Positions 35,037-44,220 of a stretch of 64,000 bases of DNA are shown here, piece after piece. Below the pieces are notes generated by a model, which was given only the letters and a program-made list of their open reading frames with translations, did not search any database and was not told the DNA's origin. Positions within the stretch are counted from its first letter, which is position 1. Each line of letters begins with the position of its first letter. The position numbers and the translations under genes were made by a program. Origin of the DNA: Bacteroides ndongoniae (GTDB taxonomy: Bacteria > Bacteroidota > Bacteroidia > Bacteroidales > Bacteroidaceae); NCBI RefSeq assembly GCF_900108345.1, contig NZ_FNVV01000014.1, positions 2,155,664 to 2,219,663 of the forward strand. The letters run 5' to 3'.

Positions 35037-35339
35037 TTAGAGGAAGAACGAGCGCAGGATGGTGGCGGCGACTATCAGGAAGATGCACGCCCCGAACCAC
35101 GAGGCGGCGGTCTTGCTCGTGTCCGGGTCACCCGAACTGAACTTGTTATATACCTTGATGCCTCCTATCAGGCCGACCACCGCACCGATGGCATAGACGA
35201 GTTTCGTTCCCGGGTCGAAGTACGAGGTGACCATCTGCGTGGCTTCCGTGATGCCCGCTTGTCCGTTACCTTGCGCATAGAGCGCACCGGCTGCCATCAG
35301 GCAGGCCGCCATGAAAAAGATTCTCTTTGTTGTGTTCAT
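35037..35339 (-). CDS. traE: Conjugative transposon protein TraE (DUF4134)
   Basis: A 100-residue protein with a signal peptide (to about 22) followed by two membrane helices (LVYAIGAVVGLIGGIKVYNK; ACIFLIVAATILRSFFL). This is the DUF4134/TraE pattern, a VirB2-like pilin candidate. Confidence 0.9.
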   Translation of the reverse strand: MNTTKRIFFMAACLMAAGALYAQGNGQAGITEATQMVTSYFDPGTKLVYAIGAVVGLIGGIKVYNKFSSGDPDTSKTAASWFGACIFLIVAATILRSFFL

Positions 35340-35370
35340 AAAAAGTTGGTTTTATGCGGATAGACCGCTG

Positions 35371-36063
35371 TTAAACAATGTCGTCAATGGAAAAATCACC
35401 GGGTACGATACGCTCGGCGGGAGGCTCCGGTTGCCGCCGCCTGCGGTAGTCCGCCAGATGCAGCTCGATGAGCGAGGCGATGCGCCGTTCCCGTTCCGCA
35501 TCCCCGGCGGTGAGCTGGTCGAACATCGGCGTGCCCTTGAGTTCGGCAAGTGCACGTCCGGCCTGCTGCCGTTCTGCTTCGGTGGCGGTGCTGTCATCCA
35601 TCGCCATGCGCACTGCCAACCCCATGTCCTCGAAACGGAGGCCTGTCGCTTTGGGCGCATGACCTTCCAGCATTTCATCTTCGTCTATTGGAGGCTCACC
35701 GGCATCCGTTTCCCGGTATTCCATCGGTTCGTCCTGCCCCTCCACAGGTTCCAACCCGCCTTCGGCAAAGAGCGCGTCCAGCTCGTCGGCGGACACCACC
35801 TTGGGGTATCGTTCCGATTCCGTTGCAAAAGTACCCGCTTCGCTTTCCGGTTTCACGGTTTCTGTTTTCTCGGGTACTTGTGGCGTGGAGTGGCACAGGG
35901 AAAATGTGCTTTTGCCCAAAATGTCTTCCGCGTCGGCTACTTTTCGGGGCAGTGTTTCCTCGCTTTCGCGTTGCCTTTTCCGGCGTTCATGCCGCTCATA
36001 CAGGAGATAGGCGGCTGTCCAGAGCAGGTAGCCCACGACGCATAACGTGATAAAGGTTGTCAT
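35371..36063 (-). CDS. TraD-position conjugative transposon protein
   Basis: A 230-residue protein with an N-terminal membrane helix (TTFITLCVVGYLLWTAAYLL), an acidic variable middle, and a helical C-terminal domain (GLRFEDMGLAVRMAMDDSTA, AGRALAELKGTPMFDQLTAG, IASLIELHLADYRRR). Its place between traB and traE fits TraD (possibly DUF4122); I am not certain of the family name. Probably an inner-membrane accessory of transfer. Confidence 0.65.
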   Translation of the reverse strand: MTTFITLCVVGYLLWTAAYLLYERHERRKRQRESEETLPRKVADAEDILGKSTFSLCHSTPQVPEKTETVKPESEAGTFATESERYPKVVSADELDALFAEGGLEPVEGQDEPMEYRETDAGEPPIDEDEMLEGHAPKATGLRFEDMGLAVRMAMDDSTATEAERQQAGRALAELKGTPMFDQLTAGDAERERRIASLIELHLADYRRRRQPEPPAERIVPGDFSIDDIV

Positions 36064-36077
36064 AGATGGATTGTTTT

Positions 36078-36476
36078 CTAAAAGATTCCCGTATTCCGTT
36101 GCTCATATTCGCGCTCGATGTCCCCCTGCCAGTCGGCGAAATGCTTCTCTAACACGTTGTCCACGTAGCTGAACAGCGATACCCGGTTGCCTCCGATGGT
36201 CTGCACGATGCGCTGTATCCGCTCGTGGAACTCCTTGCGCAAGTAGATGGTCTTGCCCAGCCGGGCGCATACGGGCGACTCGTGGATGAACAGGCGGAGG
36301 TATTCGCTCTCATTCTCATGGGCTGGCTTGATGTCCGGCTGTTCCGTCTGGCGGGATGCGGGCGTTTCCGGCTCCACCGCCAGAGGGACGGCCAGAGCGG
36401 GCTGTTCTTCCTTGAACGAGGCGACGATGGAGCTTTCGTCCAGTTCCGTCAGACTGATTTTCTTCCGTTCCCCCAT
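36078..36476 (-). CDS. traB: Conjugative transposon protein TraB (DUF3408)
   Basis: A 132-residue protein whose C-terminal half (ARLGKTIYLRKEFHERIQRI VQTIGG, then SLFSYVDNVLEKHF) is the DUF3408 domain, a ribbon-helix-helix-like fold; the N-terminal half is variable. It directly follows the ParA-like traA, so the two resemble a partition pair. Confidence 0.85.
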   Translation of the reverse strand: MGERKKISLTELDESSIVASFKEEQPALAVPLAVEPETPASRQTEQPDIKPAHENESEYLRLFIHESPVCARLGKTIYLRKEFHERIQRIVQTIGGNRVSLFSYVDNVLEKHFADWQGDIEREYEQRNTGIF

Positions 36477-36478
36477 AG

Positions 36479-37243
36479 CTACCTCCCGATAATGGTGAGT
36501 ATCTCTTCCGTTATCTCCCGGATATGGCTCCCCTTGGCGAGCGTGCCGTCCACCGGGAACAGCGTCGAGCGGAACACCGCCTTGTGTTCCCCCGTCAGTT
36601 CGCGCCGGAACCGCTTGCTGTCGGGCAGGAAGGTTTGCAGCACCTGCAACCCCAGCTCCCGGATGATTTCCTCATATACTCCGTAGAGTTCCGACTTCTC
36701 GCGCCCGTCCACCATGTTCCACAGCAGGTACAGCCCCTTGATGTTCGTCTTGCCCGGGTCTATCAGCGTGTCCTTCAACTTGGTGGCGAAGCGCAGGGTG
36801 CTTTCCATCACCACCCGGTCTGCCGCGATGGGCGAAAAGATGTAGTCCATGTTCGCCAGCGTCCGCAGCACGCCGCCGCTGTTTACCGTGCCGGGCAGGT
36901 CGAAGAACACGATGTCCGTGCCGGGCAGCTTCTCTAATAGTCCTTCCGCCTTTTCCACGGCATCCTCCGCCGTGCCCTCGATGACCGGGTAGGCCTTCTT
37001 GCCGATACGTTGCAGTTGGCGGTAGGCCATCGCCTTGTAGTGTTCGTCCTCCATGACGGTTTTCAAGTCGCGCTTGCGCATTTCGGCGATGCTGTGCTGC
37101 GGATAGTCGCAGTCCACCACCGCCACGTTCAGCCCTTTCACGTAGTGCAGGTAGCTGGCCGCCAGCACCGTCAGGGTCGTCTTGCCCGCCCCTCCCTTCT
37201 GGGTGGAGAAGGCGATGTAAAGTGTTTCTTTTTCTGTTGGCAT
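36479..37243 (-). CDS. traA: ParA-family ATPase TraA
   Basis: A 254-residue ParA/MinD-type ATPase: deviant Walker A FSTQKGGAGKTTLTVLAASY (residues 12-31), Walker A' VAVVDCDYPQHS and Walker B DIVFFDLPGTVNSG. It is the first gene of the leftward tra operon, and may position the element or the mating apparatus. Upstream is the 680-base gap shared with mobA. Confidence 0.92.
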   Translation of the reverse strand: MPTEKETLYIAFSTQKGGAGKTTLTVLAASYLHYVKGLNVAVVDCDYPQHSIAEMRKRDLKTVMEDEHYKAMAYRQLQRIGKKAYPVIEGTAEDAVEKAEGLLEKLPGTDIVFFDLPGTVNSGGVLRTLANMDYIFSPIAADRVVMESTLRFATKLKDTLIDPGKTNIKGLYLLWNMVDGREKSELYGVYEEIIRELGLQVLQTFLPDSKRFRRELTGEHKAVFRSTLFPVDGTLAKGSHIREITEEILTIIGR

Positions 37244-37659
37244 AACCGTTCCGTTTCAAATGATGCGGCAAAGGAAAAGAGAAACGGGAACGGTGGAAAA
37301 GGATTTCACGCTTCGGGGCGCGAGTGGCTCGGCTTTGGCGTGGAGTGGCTGGCTGGTTGGTCAGACATCTGATTGTCCGGATAGTCCGTTGGACATCCGT
37401 ATGATTGCCGGGTGGAATGGCTGATGCACCGGTGGCTGATATGGCTGGCTGTTTGTGTCATTAGCCGCTTGACGGGTTGTCCGGTTCTGCAACCGCCCGG
37501 TTGTCGGTATGTTTGGTTGTCGGTCTGATTGTCCGGTTGGCTGTCCCAACGTTGCAACGGAGGTGCTGGCTACCGTCGGAATCATCCTCCGGGCAAAGTG
37601 GCTGTCCTATGGCATAATATGGCCAGTCGGGGTGTTGTGCTGCAAACGGCTCCGCTTCC

Positions 37660-37667
37660 TACCTTTG
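37660..37667 (+). promoter_or_regulatory. -7 box directed at mobABC
   Basis: TACCTTTG; a TTG lies 22 bases upstream (37635-37637), slightly wider than usual. The leader would be about 250 bases and contain the palindromes. Confidence 0.45.
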
Positions 37668-37716
37668 CAGCATGAATCCGTTGGCGTGGTCGGAGGCTTT
37701 CCGTCTGGTTATCGTC

Positions 37717-37774
37717 CGCTTTCCCCGAAAGCGCTTTTCTCCACCGGTGGGGAAAACGTATGTTCGCCAGAACA
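37717..37774. repeat. Cluster of three palindromes upstream of mobA
   Basis: CGCTTTC-CCC-GAAAGCG (37717-37733), TTTTC-t-CCACCGGTGG-g-GAAAA (37735-37756) and TGTTC-gcca-GAACA (37761-37774) lie in close succession. Suitable as relaxosome binding sites or leader hairpins. Confidence 0.65.
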
Positions 37775-37923
37775 TAGCAAGCTGTGTTTTTTGCAGCACG
37801 CATCCGCTTCTGCCGCAAAAAACGCTTGCCCTTGCAGGGGGCGCAATTTGGCTCCGAAGTCGCAAATTGTAAGGATGGGGCATAACGGCGGCACGGCCAC
37901 GGACGGGCAGGTTTCACCTTTTA

Positions 37924-38379
37924 ATGACAGCAAGCATGAATGAACAACAGCAACACCCGAAAAGAAGGAAAGGCGGACGGACACCCAAGTCCGCGCCCGC
38001 CTTCCACCGCGAGACCGTCAATCTCGACGCCGCGCAGCACGCCCGGTTCCTCACCCTTTACGAGCAGTCCGGCCTTTCGTCCAAGTCGAAGTTCATCGCC
38101 GCGCGTATCTTCGGCGACAGCTTCCGGGTCATACGCACCGACCGGGGCACGATGGAGTATGTGGCCAAGCTCACCGCCCTGTACCAGCAGTACCGAGCTA
38201 TCGGTGTGAACTACAACCAGGCGGTCAAGGAACTGCATGTGCATTTTACCGAGAAAAAGGCGTTGGCATTGCTCTATAAATTGGAGAAGCTGACCCTCGA
38301 ACTGGTGGCGCTCAGCCGCCGCATTGTCGGACTTTCCGAAGAACTCAGGCGGCATGGTGGCGAAAATCAGCACGGGTAA
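37924..38379 (+). CDS. mobA: Mobilisation protein MobA
   Basis: A 151-residue basic protein. After a Lys/Arg-rich start, HRETVNLDAAQHARFLTLYE and SKFIAARIFGDSFRVIRTDR fit a ribbon-helix-helix-type oriT-binding accessory; the C-terminus is coiled. It should help the MobB relaxase at oriT. ATG 37936 is an alternative start. It overlaps mobB by 26 bases. Confidence 0.85.
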   Translation: MTASMNEQQQHPKRRKGGRTPKSAPAFHRETVNLDAAQHARFLTLYEQSGLSSKSKFIAARIFGDSFRVIRTDRGTMEYVAKLTALYQQYRAIGVNYNQAVKELHVHFTEKKALALLYKLEKLTLELVALSRRIVGLSEELRRHGGENQHG

Positions 38380-39583
38380 GGACTTGTACGGTGCGTTGGC
38401 TTACAACCAGACGAAGGTGGAGAATGGGCACGCGAAGATATTGGATGCCAACCTGCTTCCGTACCCGGAGGACGGGCGTTTCCGCATGGGCGGAACAATG
38501 GAGGCTTTCACGGCATGGCTTCCCTCGCACTACCGCACCGAGAAGCCGGTCATCCACATCTCGCTCAATCCGCATCCCGACGATGCATTGACCGACGGGC
38601 AGCTTGCCGCCATCGGCAGGGAGTACATGGAGCAGTTGGGCTACGGCAACCAGCCTTTTCTTATCTTCAAGCACGAGGACATCGACCGCCACCACATCCA
38701 CATCGTGTCCCTGCGCGTGGACAGCGGGGGCAGGAAGATTTCCGACCGCTTCGAGCACCGCCGGAGCAAGGAAATAACCGAGCAGTTGGAACTGAAGTAC
38801 GAGCTGCATCCGGCAGAGGGGCAGAAGAAGGCGGAGGAGTGGAAGCTCCGCCCGGTGGATGCGACGAAGGGCGACATACGCCGGCAGATAGCTGATACCG
38901 TCAAGCCGTTGCTCAAGCTCTACCGCTTCCAGTCGATGGGCGAGTTCCGGGCGTTGCTCTCTTTATATAACATAGGCATGGAGGAAGTCTGGGGCGAAGC
39001 GGGCGGACGCGCCTATCACGGCATTGTCTATACGGCATTGGATGCGGACGGGAACAAGGTGGCGACCCCCATCAAGTCGGCAAGGCTGGGCAGGATGGCG
39101 GGTGCGGAGGGCTTGCAACGGCGCATGGAGTGGTCAGCCTCGCGCATCAGGGCGGACGGTTGCCGCGAGCGGCTGCGCCCTCTGTTGGCCGATGCGTTGC
39201 GCAAGGCCGGGGATGAAGTGGATTTCCGCCGCCGTCTGGCTGTCATGAACATGGACTTGGTGCTACGCCGCAATGAATCTGGCAGGATTTACGGGGTAAC
39301 CTTCATCGACCACACGAGCCGTACCGTGCTCAACGGCTCCCGGCTCGGCAAGGAGTTCTCCGCCAATGCCTTGGAAGCGCGTTTCAACGTGGCGCAGCCC
39401 GGACTGTCGGAAGAGGTACAGCCACATATAGCAACATCTGCGCCGGAACCCGATACGGACGGTAAGGTACTGGGAGGGCTGTTGTCCGTCATTGAGCCGG
39501 AAACCGGTGCCGTTCCGCGCTATCCGCGCCTGCACAAGCCTGACAAGAAGAAACGCCGCCGCAGGTACGGGCGGCAGGACTGA
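38354..39583 (+). CDS. mobB: Relaxase MobB
   Basis: A 409-residue MOBP-type relaxase: MVAKISTGKDLYGALAYNQT with catalytic-type Tyr near the N-terminus, HISLNPHPDDALTD (near 75) and the metal-binding three-His motif in DIDRHHIHIVSLRVD (near 115). It nicks oriT and leads the transferred strand. The ATG at 38354 gives the conserved family N-terminus; an in-frame ATG at 38324 would extend it further into mobA. The C-terminal end is strongly basic. Confidence 0.93.
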   Translation: MVAKISTGKDLYGALAYNQTKVENGHAKILDANLLPYPEDGRFRMGGTMEAFTAWLPSHYRTEKPVIHISLNPHPDDALTDGQLAAIGREYMEQLGYGNQPFLIFKHEDIDRHHIHIVSLRVDSGGRKISDRFEHRRSKEITEQLELKYELHPAEGQKKAEEWKLRPVDATKGDIRRQIADTVKPLLKLYRFQSMGEFRALLSLYNIGMEEVWGEAGGRAYHGIVYTALDADGNKVATPIKSARLGRMAGAEGLQRRMEWSASRIRADGCRERLRPLLADALRKAGDEVDFRRRLAVMNMDLVLRRNESGRIYGVTFIDHTSRTVLNGSRLGKEFSANALEARFNVAQPGLSEEVQPHIATSAPEPDTDGKVLGGLLSVIEPETGAVPRYPRLHKPDKKKRRRRYGRQD

Positions 39584-39640
39584 ATGCAGCCCGGATAACA
39601 TTCAACCGAATTTCAATCACCGTTAAAACAAGTATAACTT

Positions 39641-41656
39641 ATGTCACAGGAAGATGATTTGAGAGGGCTGGCCAAGGTCATGGACTTCATGCGTGCCCTC
39701 AGCGTATTGTTCGTCATAGTCAATGTATATTGGTTCTGCTACCCCTCGATGAAGGAATGGAACATCGACATCGGGGTGGTGGACAGGATACTGCTCAATT
39801 TCCAGCGGACGACCGGGCTGTTCTCGTCCATTCTTTGGACAAAGCTGTTCGCCCTTGTGTTCCTCGCGCTCTCCTGCTTGGGGACAAAAGGCGTGAAAGA
39901 GGAAAAGATTAAGTGGCCGCATATCTGGGCGGCGCTTGCCGCCGGTATCGTGCTGTTCTTCTTCAATTGGTGGCTGCTTGCCCTGCCGCTGCCCCTTTCG
40001 GCGCGTACCGGTTTCTATCTGCTCACCTTATCCGCAGGCTACGGCTGCCTCTTGGCCGCCGGGGTATGGATGTCCCGCCTGCTCCGGCAGAACTTGATGG
40101 AGGATGTGTTCAACAACGAGAACGAATCCTTCATGCAGGAGACACGGCTCATCGAGAACGAGTATTCCGTCAATCTGCCCACCCGCTTCTGGTACAGGAA
40201 AAAGATGTGGCACGGCTGGATAAACGTGGTGAACCCTTTCCGTGCTTCCATTGTCTTGGGCACGCCGGGCAGCGGCAAATCCTTTGCCGTGGTCAATTCC
40301 TATATCAAACAGCAGATTGAGAAGGGCTATGCCACCTATATTTACGACTTCAAGTTTCCGGACTTGAGCACCATCGCCTACAACCACCTGCTCCGCCATC
40401 TGGACGGCTACAAGGTCAGGCCGAAGTTCTATGTCATCAACTTCGACGACCCCTCGCGCAGCCACCGCTGCAACCCGCTCAACCCGAAGTTCATGACCGA
40501 CATCTCCGATGCCTACGAGAGTTCCTACAACATCATGCTCAACCTCAACCGTACTTGGGCGGCCAAGCAGGGCGACTTCTTCGTCGAGTCGCCCACCATC
40601 TTATTTGCTGCAATTATTTGGTTTTTACGCATTTACAAAAACGGAAAGTATTGCACCTTCCCCCATGCGGTCGAGTTCCTGAACAAGCCCTACGAGCAGA
40701 TTTTCCCCATCATGTCCTCCTATCCCGAACTGGAGAACTACCTCAGCCCTTTCCTCGACGCATGGCTCGCCGGGGCTGCCGACCAGCTCATGGGGCAGAT
40801 TGCTTCGGCCAAGATACCGCTCTCGCGCATGATTTCCCCGGCACTCTATTGGGTGATGTCCGCCGACGAGTTCTCCCTCGACATCAACAATCCCGACGAG
40901 CCGAAGGTACTCTGCATCGGCAACAACCCCGACCGGCAGGCCATCTACGGGGCGGCGCTCGGACTGTACAACTCGCGCATCGTCAAACTGGTGAACAAGA
41001 AGGGCAAACTGAAAAGCTCCATCATCATCGACGAGCTGCCCACCGTGTTCATCAAGGGGCTGGATAACCTTATCGCCACCGCGCGTAGCAACAAGGTGGC
41101 CGTGCTGCTGGGCTTTCAGGACTTCTCGCAGCTCATCCGCGACTATACCGACAAGGAGGCGAAGGTCATCATCAACACCGTCGGCAACATCTTCTCCGGG
41201 CAGGTGGTGGGCGAGACGGCCAAGACGCTCTCCGAGCGCTTCGGCAAGATTCTCCAGAAACGGCAGTCCATCTCCATCAACCGCAACGATGTGTCCACCT
41301 CCATCTCCACCCAGATGGACAGCCTTATCCCGCCGAGCAAGATTTCCTCGCTGACGCAGGGCATGTTTGTCGGTTCGGTGGCGGACAACTTCGGCGAGAA
41401 AATCGAGCAGAAGATTTTCCATTGCGAGATTGTGGTCGATGCCAAGAAGGTGGCGGAAGAAGAAAGGACTTACCAGAAGATACCCGTCATCACCGACTTC
41501 CGGGATGCCGACGGCATCGACCGCATGAAGGAAATGGTGCAGGAGAACTACAACCGCATTAAGGAGGAAGCCCGGCAGATTGTCGCCGACGAACTGGAAC
41601 GTATCGGGAGTGACCCGAATCTGAAGCACCTGCTGGAACTGAACAAACAGGCGTAG
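39641..41656 (+). CDS. mobC: Type IV coupling protein MobC (TraG/VirD4 type)
   Basis: A 671-residue inner-membrane ATPase: three to four membrane helices in residues 20-150, Walker A VLGTPGSGKSFAVVNSY (near 208), Walker B SSIIIDELPTVFIKGL (near 460), and GFQDFSQLIRDY. It links the relaxosome to the mating channel and pumps DNA. It is the last gene of the mobABC operon, converging with rteC. Confidence 0.93.
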   Translation: MSQEDDLRGLAKVMDFMRALSVLFVIVNVYWFCYPSMKEWNIDIGVVDRILLNFQRTTGLFSSILWTKLFALVFLALSCLGTKGVKEEKIKWPHIWAALAAGIVLFFFNWWLLALPLPLSARTGFYLLTLSAGYGCLLAAGVWMSRLLRQNLMEDVFNNENESFMQETRLIENEYSVNLPTRFWYRKKMWHGWINVVNPFRASIVLGTPGSGKSFAVVNSYIKQQIEKGYATYIYDFKFPDLSTIAYNHLLRHLDGYKVRPKFYVINFDDPSRSHRCNPLNPKFMTDISDAYESSYNIMLNLNRTWAAKQGDFFVESPTILFAAIIWFLRIYKNGKYCTFPHAVEFLNKPYEQIFPIMSSYPELENYLSPFLDAWLAGAADQLMGQIASAKIPLSRMISPALYWVMSADEFSLDINNPDEPKVLCIGNNPDRQAIYGAALGLYNSRIVKLVNKKGKLKSSIIIDELPTVFIKGLDNLIATARSNKVAVLLGFQDFSQLIRDYTDKEAKVIINTVGNIFSGQVVGETAKTLSERFGKILQKRQSISINRNDVSTSISTQMDSLIPPSKISSLTQGMFVGSVADNFGEKIEQKIFHCEIVVDAKKVAEEERTYQKIPVITDFRDADGIDRMKEMVQENYNRIKEEARQIVADELERIGSDPNLKHLLELNKQA

Positions 41657-41657
41657 G

Positions 41658-42269
41658 CTACTTGTTCCGCCGGTATTGCTTCTCGTCGTCCGTGTCCATC
41701 TTCCGCAGCAGGACTTCCCGGAGCCGGTCGATGAAATAGGTGCGGTCGTCGCCTTTCCGACGCCGCATCCGGGCATAGTAGCTCGAAGCGTTTTTTACGT
41801 CCACGCCGAGCACGCCGCACACGTATTCCACCACTTGCTTGAGTGTGATTTCGCCGTTATTGAACAGCTTCAGTTCATGGCAGGCATAAAGCAGTTCGAC
41901 AAGGTGGATGGCGTCGTCCGTCCACAGCACGGGAGGCCCGTCGCCGGGCGGACGGGCTTCTCCGTTTCCGGAACCCGCCCGTCTTTTTTCCATCCTTTCC
42001 ATCGTGTTTTCCACATACATGATAGCTCCCACCACGTGGCAGTAGCACACCAGATGGCTCTGCCCGTTGTTGTGGTAGCGTTCCCGCAGGATGGTCAGCC
42101 GGAACTTCGTGTATTGGAGATGGAGGAACACGCAGGTGTGGTTGCCGTGTTCCTCATGCAGATGGCTGAGGTGGCGTATGAAATCGTCGCTTGCCTCATT
42201 CAGCCTTTCGGTATCGCAATCCCCCTGTTCCAGCAACAGCAGGTAGGGGCACAGATAGAAGATATCCAT
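41658..42269 (-). CDS. rteC: RteC-domain regulator
   Basis: A 203-residue protein matching RteC: MDIFYLCPYLLLLEQGDC at the start, LQYTKFRLTILRERYHNNGQ, WTDDAIHLVELLYACHELKL, FNNGEITLKQVVEYVCGVLG. In CTnDOT, RteC activates excision genes in response to RteA/RteB under tetracycline. Neither rteA/rteB nor tetQ is present in this window, so its input here may differ. It is separated from mobC by one base, in the opposite direction. Confidence 0.85.
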   Translation of the reverse strand: MDIFYLCPYLLLLEQGDCDTERLNEASDDFIRHLSHLHEEHGNHTCVFLHLQYTKFRLTILRERYHNNGQSHLVCYCHVVGAIMYVENTMERMEKRRAGSGNGEARPPGDGPPVLWTDDAIHLVELLYACHELKLFNNGEITLKQVVEYVCGVLGVDVKNASSYYARMRRRKGDDRTYFIDRLREVLLRKMDTDDEKQYRRNK

Positions 42270-42352
42270 ATGAAACTATTTTTGTCGGTTATGGATGACA
42301 AAAATAGCGGCGGGGACAGGCGCGGCTGTTCCGCTTTTCGCCGGAAATGCCG

Positions 42353-43210
42353 TCACTCGCCCAGATAGAACTTCCGCCGTTCCTCGCACAGCTCGTCGTA
42401 CAGCTCCTTGTGCAGCTCGCTGGGGCTTTGCTTCATCTGTCCCGTGCAGAACTCCCAGAACCGGTTGGCCGACTCGAAGCCGTTCTTCTCGGCTATCTCC
42501 CTGAGCGGGCGGTCGTAGTGGTATTTCAAGTCCCGCCGTATCTGACCGATGCGCTGCTCCTGCAACCATTTGTTGGCGGACTTCCGGTAGATTCTGCTGA
42601 ATTTCTCGCGGAAGGTCGATACACTCATGCAGAGCATCCCCGCCAGTTCCTCCACGCTGTTCGTGCGGTAGCTGTAACGGTTCACCTTCAGCCGGAACAC
42701 AGCGGCATACAGGGGCTTCAGCCGTTTCTCGGCATGTTGCAGCTCCGCTTCGGTGAGCGGTGTGGGCTGGCGGCTTATCTGCTTGCGCCGCTCCACAAAG
42801 AAATAGTCGCACACCTCGTTGCACAGGTTGTACAGGGGGCGGGGGATGCCGGTCTGGTACAGCACGTCGCACAGGTAGAGCATCTCCGGCGTGCGGCAGG
42901 CTTTCCGCCAAGGCTCTGCCAGTTCGTGCAGCAGCCGGTTCTGCACCTCCGTGTCTTCCGACAGGGCGAGCAGCATCAGCAGCGGGCGGCATCCGGGAGC
43001 CGACACCTCCGGCAGCGCGGGCTGTCCCGTCAGTAGGTCAAGGATGTGGTGGCATAGCCTTGTGTCCCGCGCGTAGGGTTCCAGCGCGAGGTAATGCTTC
43101 GGGGTGCGGGCTTTCAGCAGCCCTTTCATTTCTCCGCACAGGGCGGCGGTGGTCTGTTCCAAGCCTGCCGGGGCGGTGGCGGACAACTGTTCGATGAAGT
43201 CTGTATTCAT
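42353..43210 (-). CDS. AraC-family transcription regulator
   Basis: A 285-residue protein. The C-terminal AraC/XylS DNA-binding domain holds two helix-turn-helix units: VEELAGMLCMSVSTFREKFS (near 190) and LREIAEKNGFESANRFWEFC (near 240). The N-terminal 170 residues are helical with no recognised ligand fold. ATG 43210 is preferred over an upstream start because the extension lies in a non-coding leader. It may control the element or the neighbouring array. Confidence 0.8.
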   Translation of the reverse strand: MNTDFIEQLSATAPAGLEQTTAALCGEMKGLLKARTPKHYLALEPYARDTRLCHHILDLLTGQPALPEVSAPGCRPLLMLLALSEDTEVQNRLLHELAEPWRKACRTPEMLYLCDVLYQTGIPRPLYNLCNEVCDYFFVERRKQISRQPTPLTEAELQHAEKRLKPLYAAVFRLKVNRYSYRTNSVEELAGMLCMSVSTFREKFSRIYRKSANKWLQEQRIGQIRRDLKYHYDRPLREIAEKNGFESANRFWEFCTGQMKQSPSELHKELYDELCEERRKFYLGE

Positions 43211-43390
43211 AAGCGGTATGTTTTTTATTGTTCGATGAATTCGTAAAGATAACCGGTTGCACGTGTCCGCTTGTTCCGATTTCCGCCGGAAATGCCGCAC
43301 AGTAGGGATTTAGCTTGTTTATGTTTATCGTTCCCTGCCAAATGCCTTTAATTTGCCCGGTTTGCTCATTGTTTCATTCATCCAAAACGA

Positions 43391-43618
43391 TTATGTTCTC
43401 CAAAATGCAAAATAAAGCAGGATAATCCCCAGCGCAATTCCACAAAAGACAAGACCTGTCAAGAGAAAGACCCAATCCGGATAATGAAAGTCAATCTCCT
43501 TGTAAGGAATGGCAGTTTTCTTCACATACTTGTTCCATGCCCATATAAGAACTCTACCCAATCTTTCTGCTGTAATATAGTCCATAATTATTTTACTTTC
43601 CAATTTGAATTTCCTCAT
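43391..43618 (-). CDS. Array gene 8: small membrane protein
   Basis: A 75-residue protein with one clear membrane helix (WVFLLTGLVFCGIALGIILL) near the C-terminus; ATG 43585 (MDYITAERLG) is an alternative start. It is the last cassette, and no repeat follows it. A membrane immunity protein is possible; no family recognised. Confidence 0.5.
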   Translation of the reverse strand: MRKFKLESKIIMDYITAERLGRVLIWAWNKYVKKTAIPYKEIDFHYPDWVFLLTGLVFCGIALGIILLYFAFWRT

Positions 43619-43692
43619 GCGCTACTAAGCAACAGATAAAAAGTCGCCAACTGGACAACAAGGGAAACGACATAGATACAGTAATAGAACAG

Positions 43693-43745
43693 ACAAATGA
43701 TTTGGTGGAAAACACCCGTTCAGGGGTTATCTTCCTTTGTTTCCA
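43693..43745 (-). repeat. Array repeat a
   Basis: Plus-strand AATGATTTGGTGGAAAA leads into an inner stem ACCC-gttca-GGGGT, then ATC, TTCC and TTTGTT. The stop codon of the next gene (43727) lies within it. Confidence 0.65.
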
Positions 43746-44149
43746 ATGAATTTGCTTTTATATATGGCGTACTCTACAGTGTAAGTAGCCAGCTTCACAC
43801 CTAAGAACATGCCTACAAGCAATATATATGCTACAAAACAAAAATGATTATACATGAGGTCTGTTAAGAAGACAGGTATCAATAGGGCTATGATTGTAGC
43901 GTTCTGAAACCATTTCTGTACTTTCAATAACAGGTCAATGTATAAGTGATTTTCTATGTAGCTGAAACCCCATTTATAATTATGACGTTTCAGATAAGAC
44001 AACGAGAACCATAGCCCTACAAGTGAGGCGATAATAGCTACTTGCCACCATGCCCCCATGTATGGGAACATACTTTTTAAGAATGTCAGCAAAACAATGC
44101 CTATTATGCTACATTCATATACAATTCTTACTTTTGTTGTATTATTCAT
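43727..44149 (-). CDS. Array gene 7: polytopic membrane protein
   Basis: A 140-residue protein with about four membrane helices (near residues 10-28, 35-50, 80-97, 100-125). Its last residues (GNKGR) and stop are encoded by repeat a. Probably a membrane-located immunity protein, inferred only from context. Confidence 0.6.
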   Translation of the reverse strand: MNNTTKVRIVYECSIIGIVLLTFLKSMFPYMGAWWQVAIIASLVGLWFSLSYLKRHNYKWGFSYIENHLYIDLLLKVQKWFQNATIIALLIPVFLTDLMYNHFCFVAYILLVGMFLGVKLATYTVEYAIYKSKFIGNKGR

Positions 44150-44163
44150 ATATGTACGCTATT

Positions 44164-44220
44164 TGTTGGTAATGGTTAGAAAGGAGCATCGTCAGATGCT
44201 ATCTTTCGTTGTTAGATACT
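44164..44220 (-). repeat. Array repeat b
   Basis: GTTGGTAATGG, outer stem GAAAG/CTTTC, inner stem AGCATC-gtca-GATGCT with an unpaired AT between the stems, then GTTGTTAGAT. The stop of array gene 6 (44199) lies inside. Confidence 0.75.

Larger units (their letters stand above)
37244..37923. other. Gap between divergent traA and mobA, candidate oriT region
   Basis: There is no convincing gene. Bases 37330-37550 are full of imperfect TGGCTG, TTGTCCGG and GGTTGTCGGT words. A promoter-like TACCTTTG lies at 37660 and a cluster of palindromes at 37717-37774. Origins of transfer commonly lie next to mob genes, so nicking here is plausible but unproven. Confidence 0.5.

Noticed and set aside
37582..37917. 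Leftward 111-codon frame in the traA-mobA gap
   Set aside because: Basic, cysteine-rich nonsense-like composition over palindromes; better explained as a non-coding transfer region.
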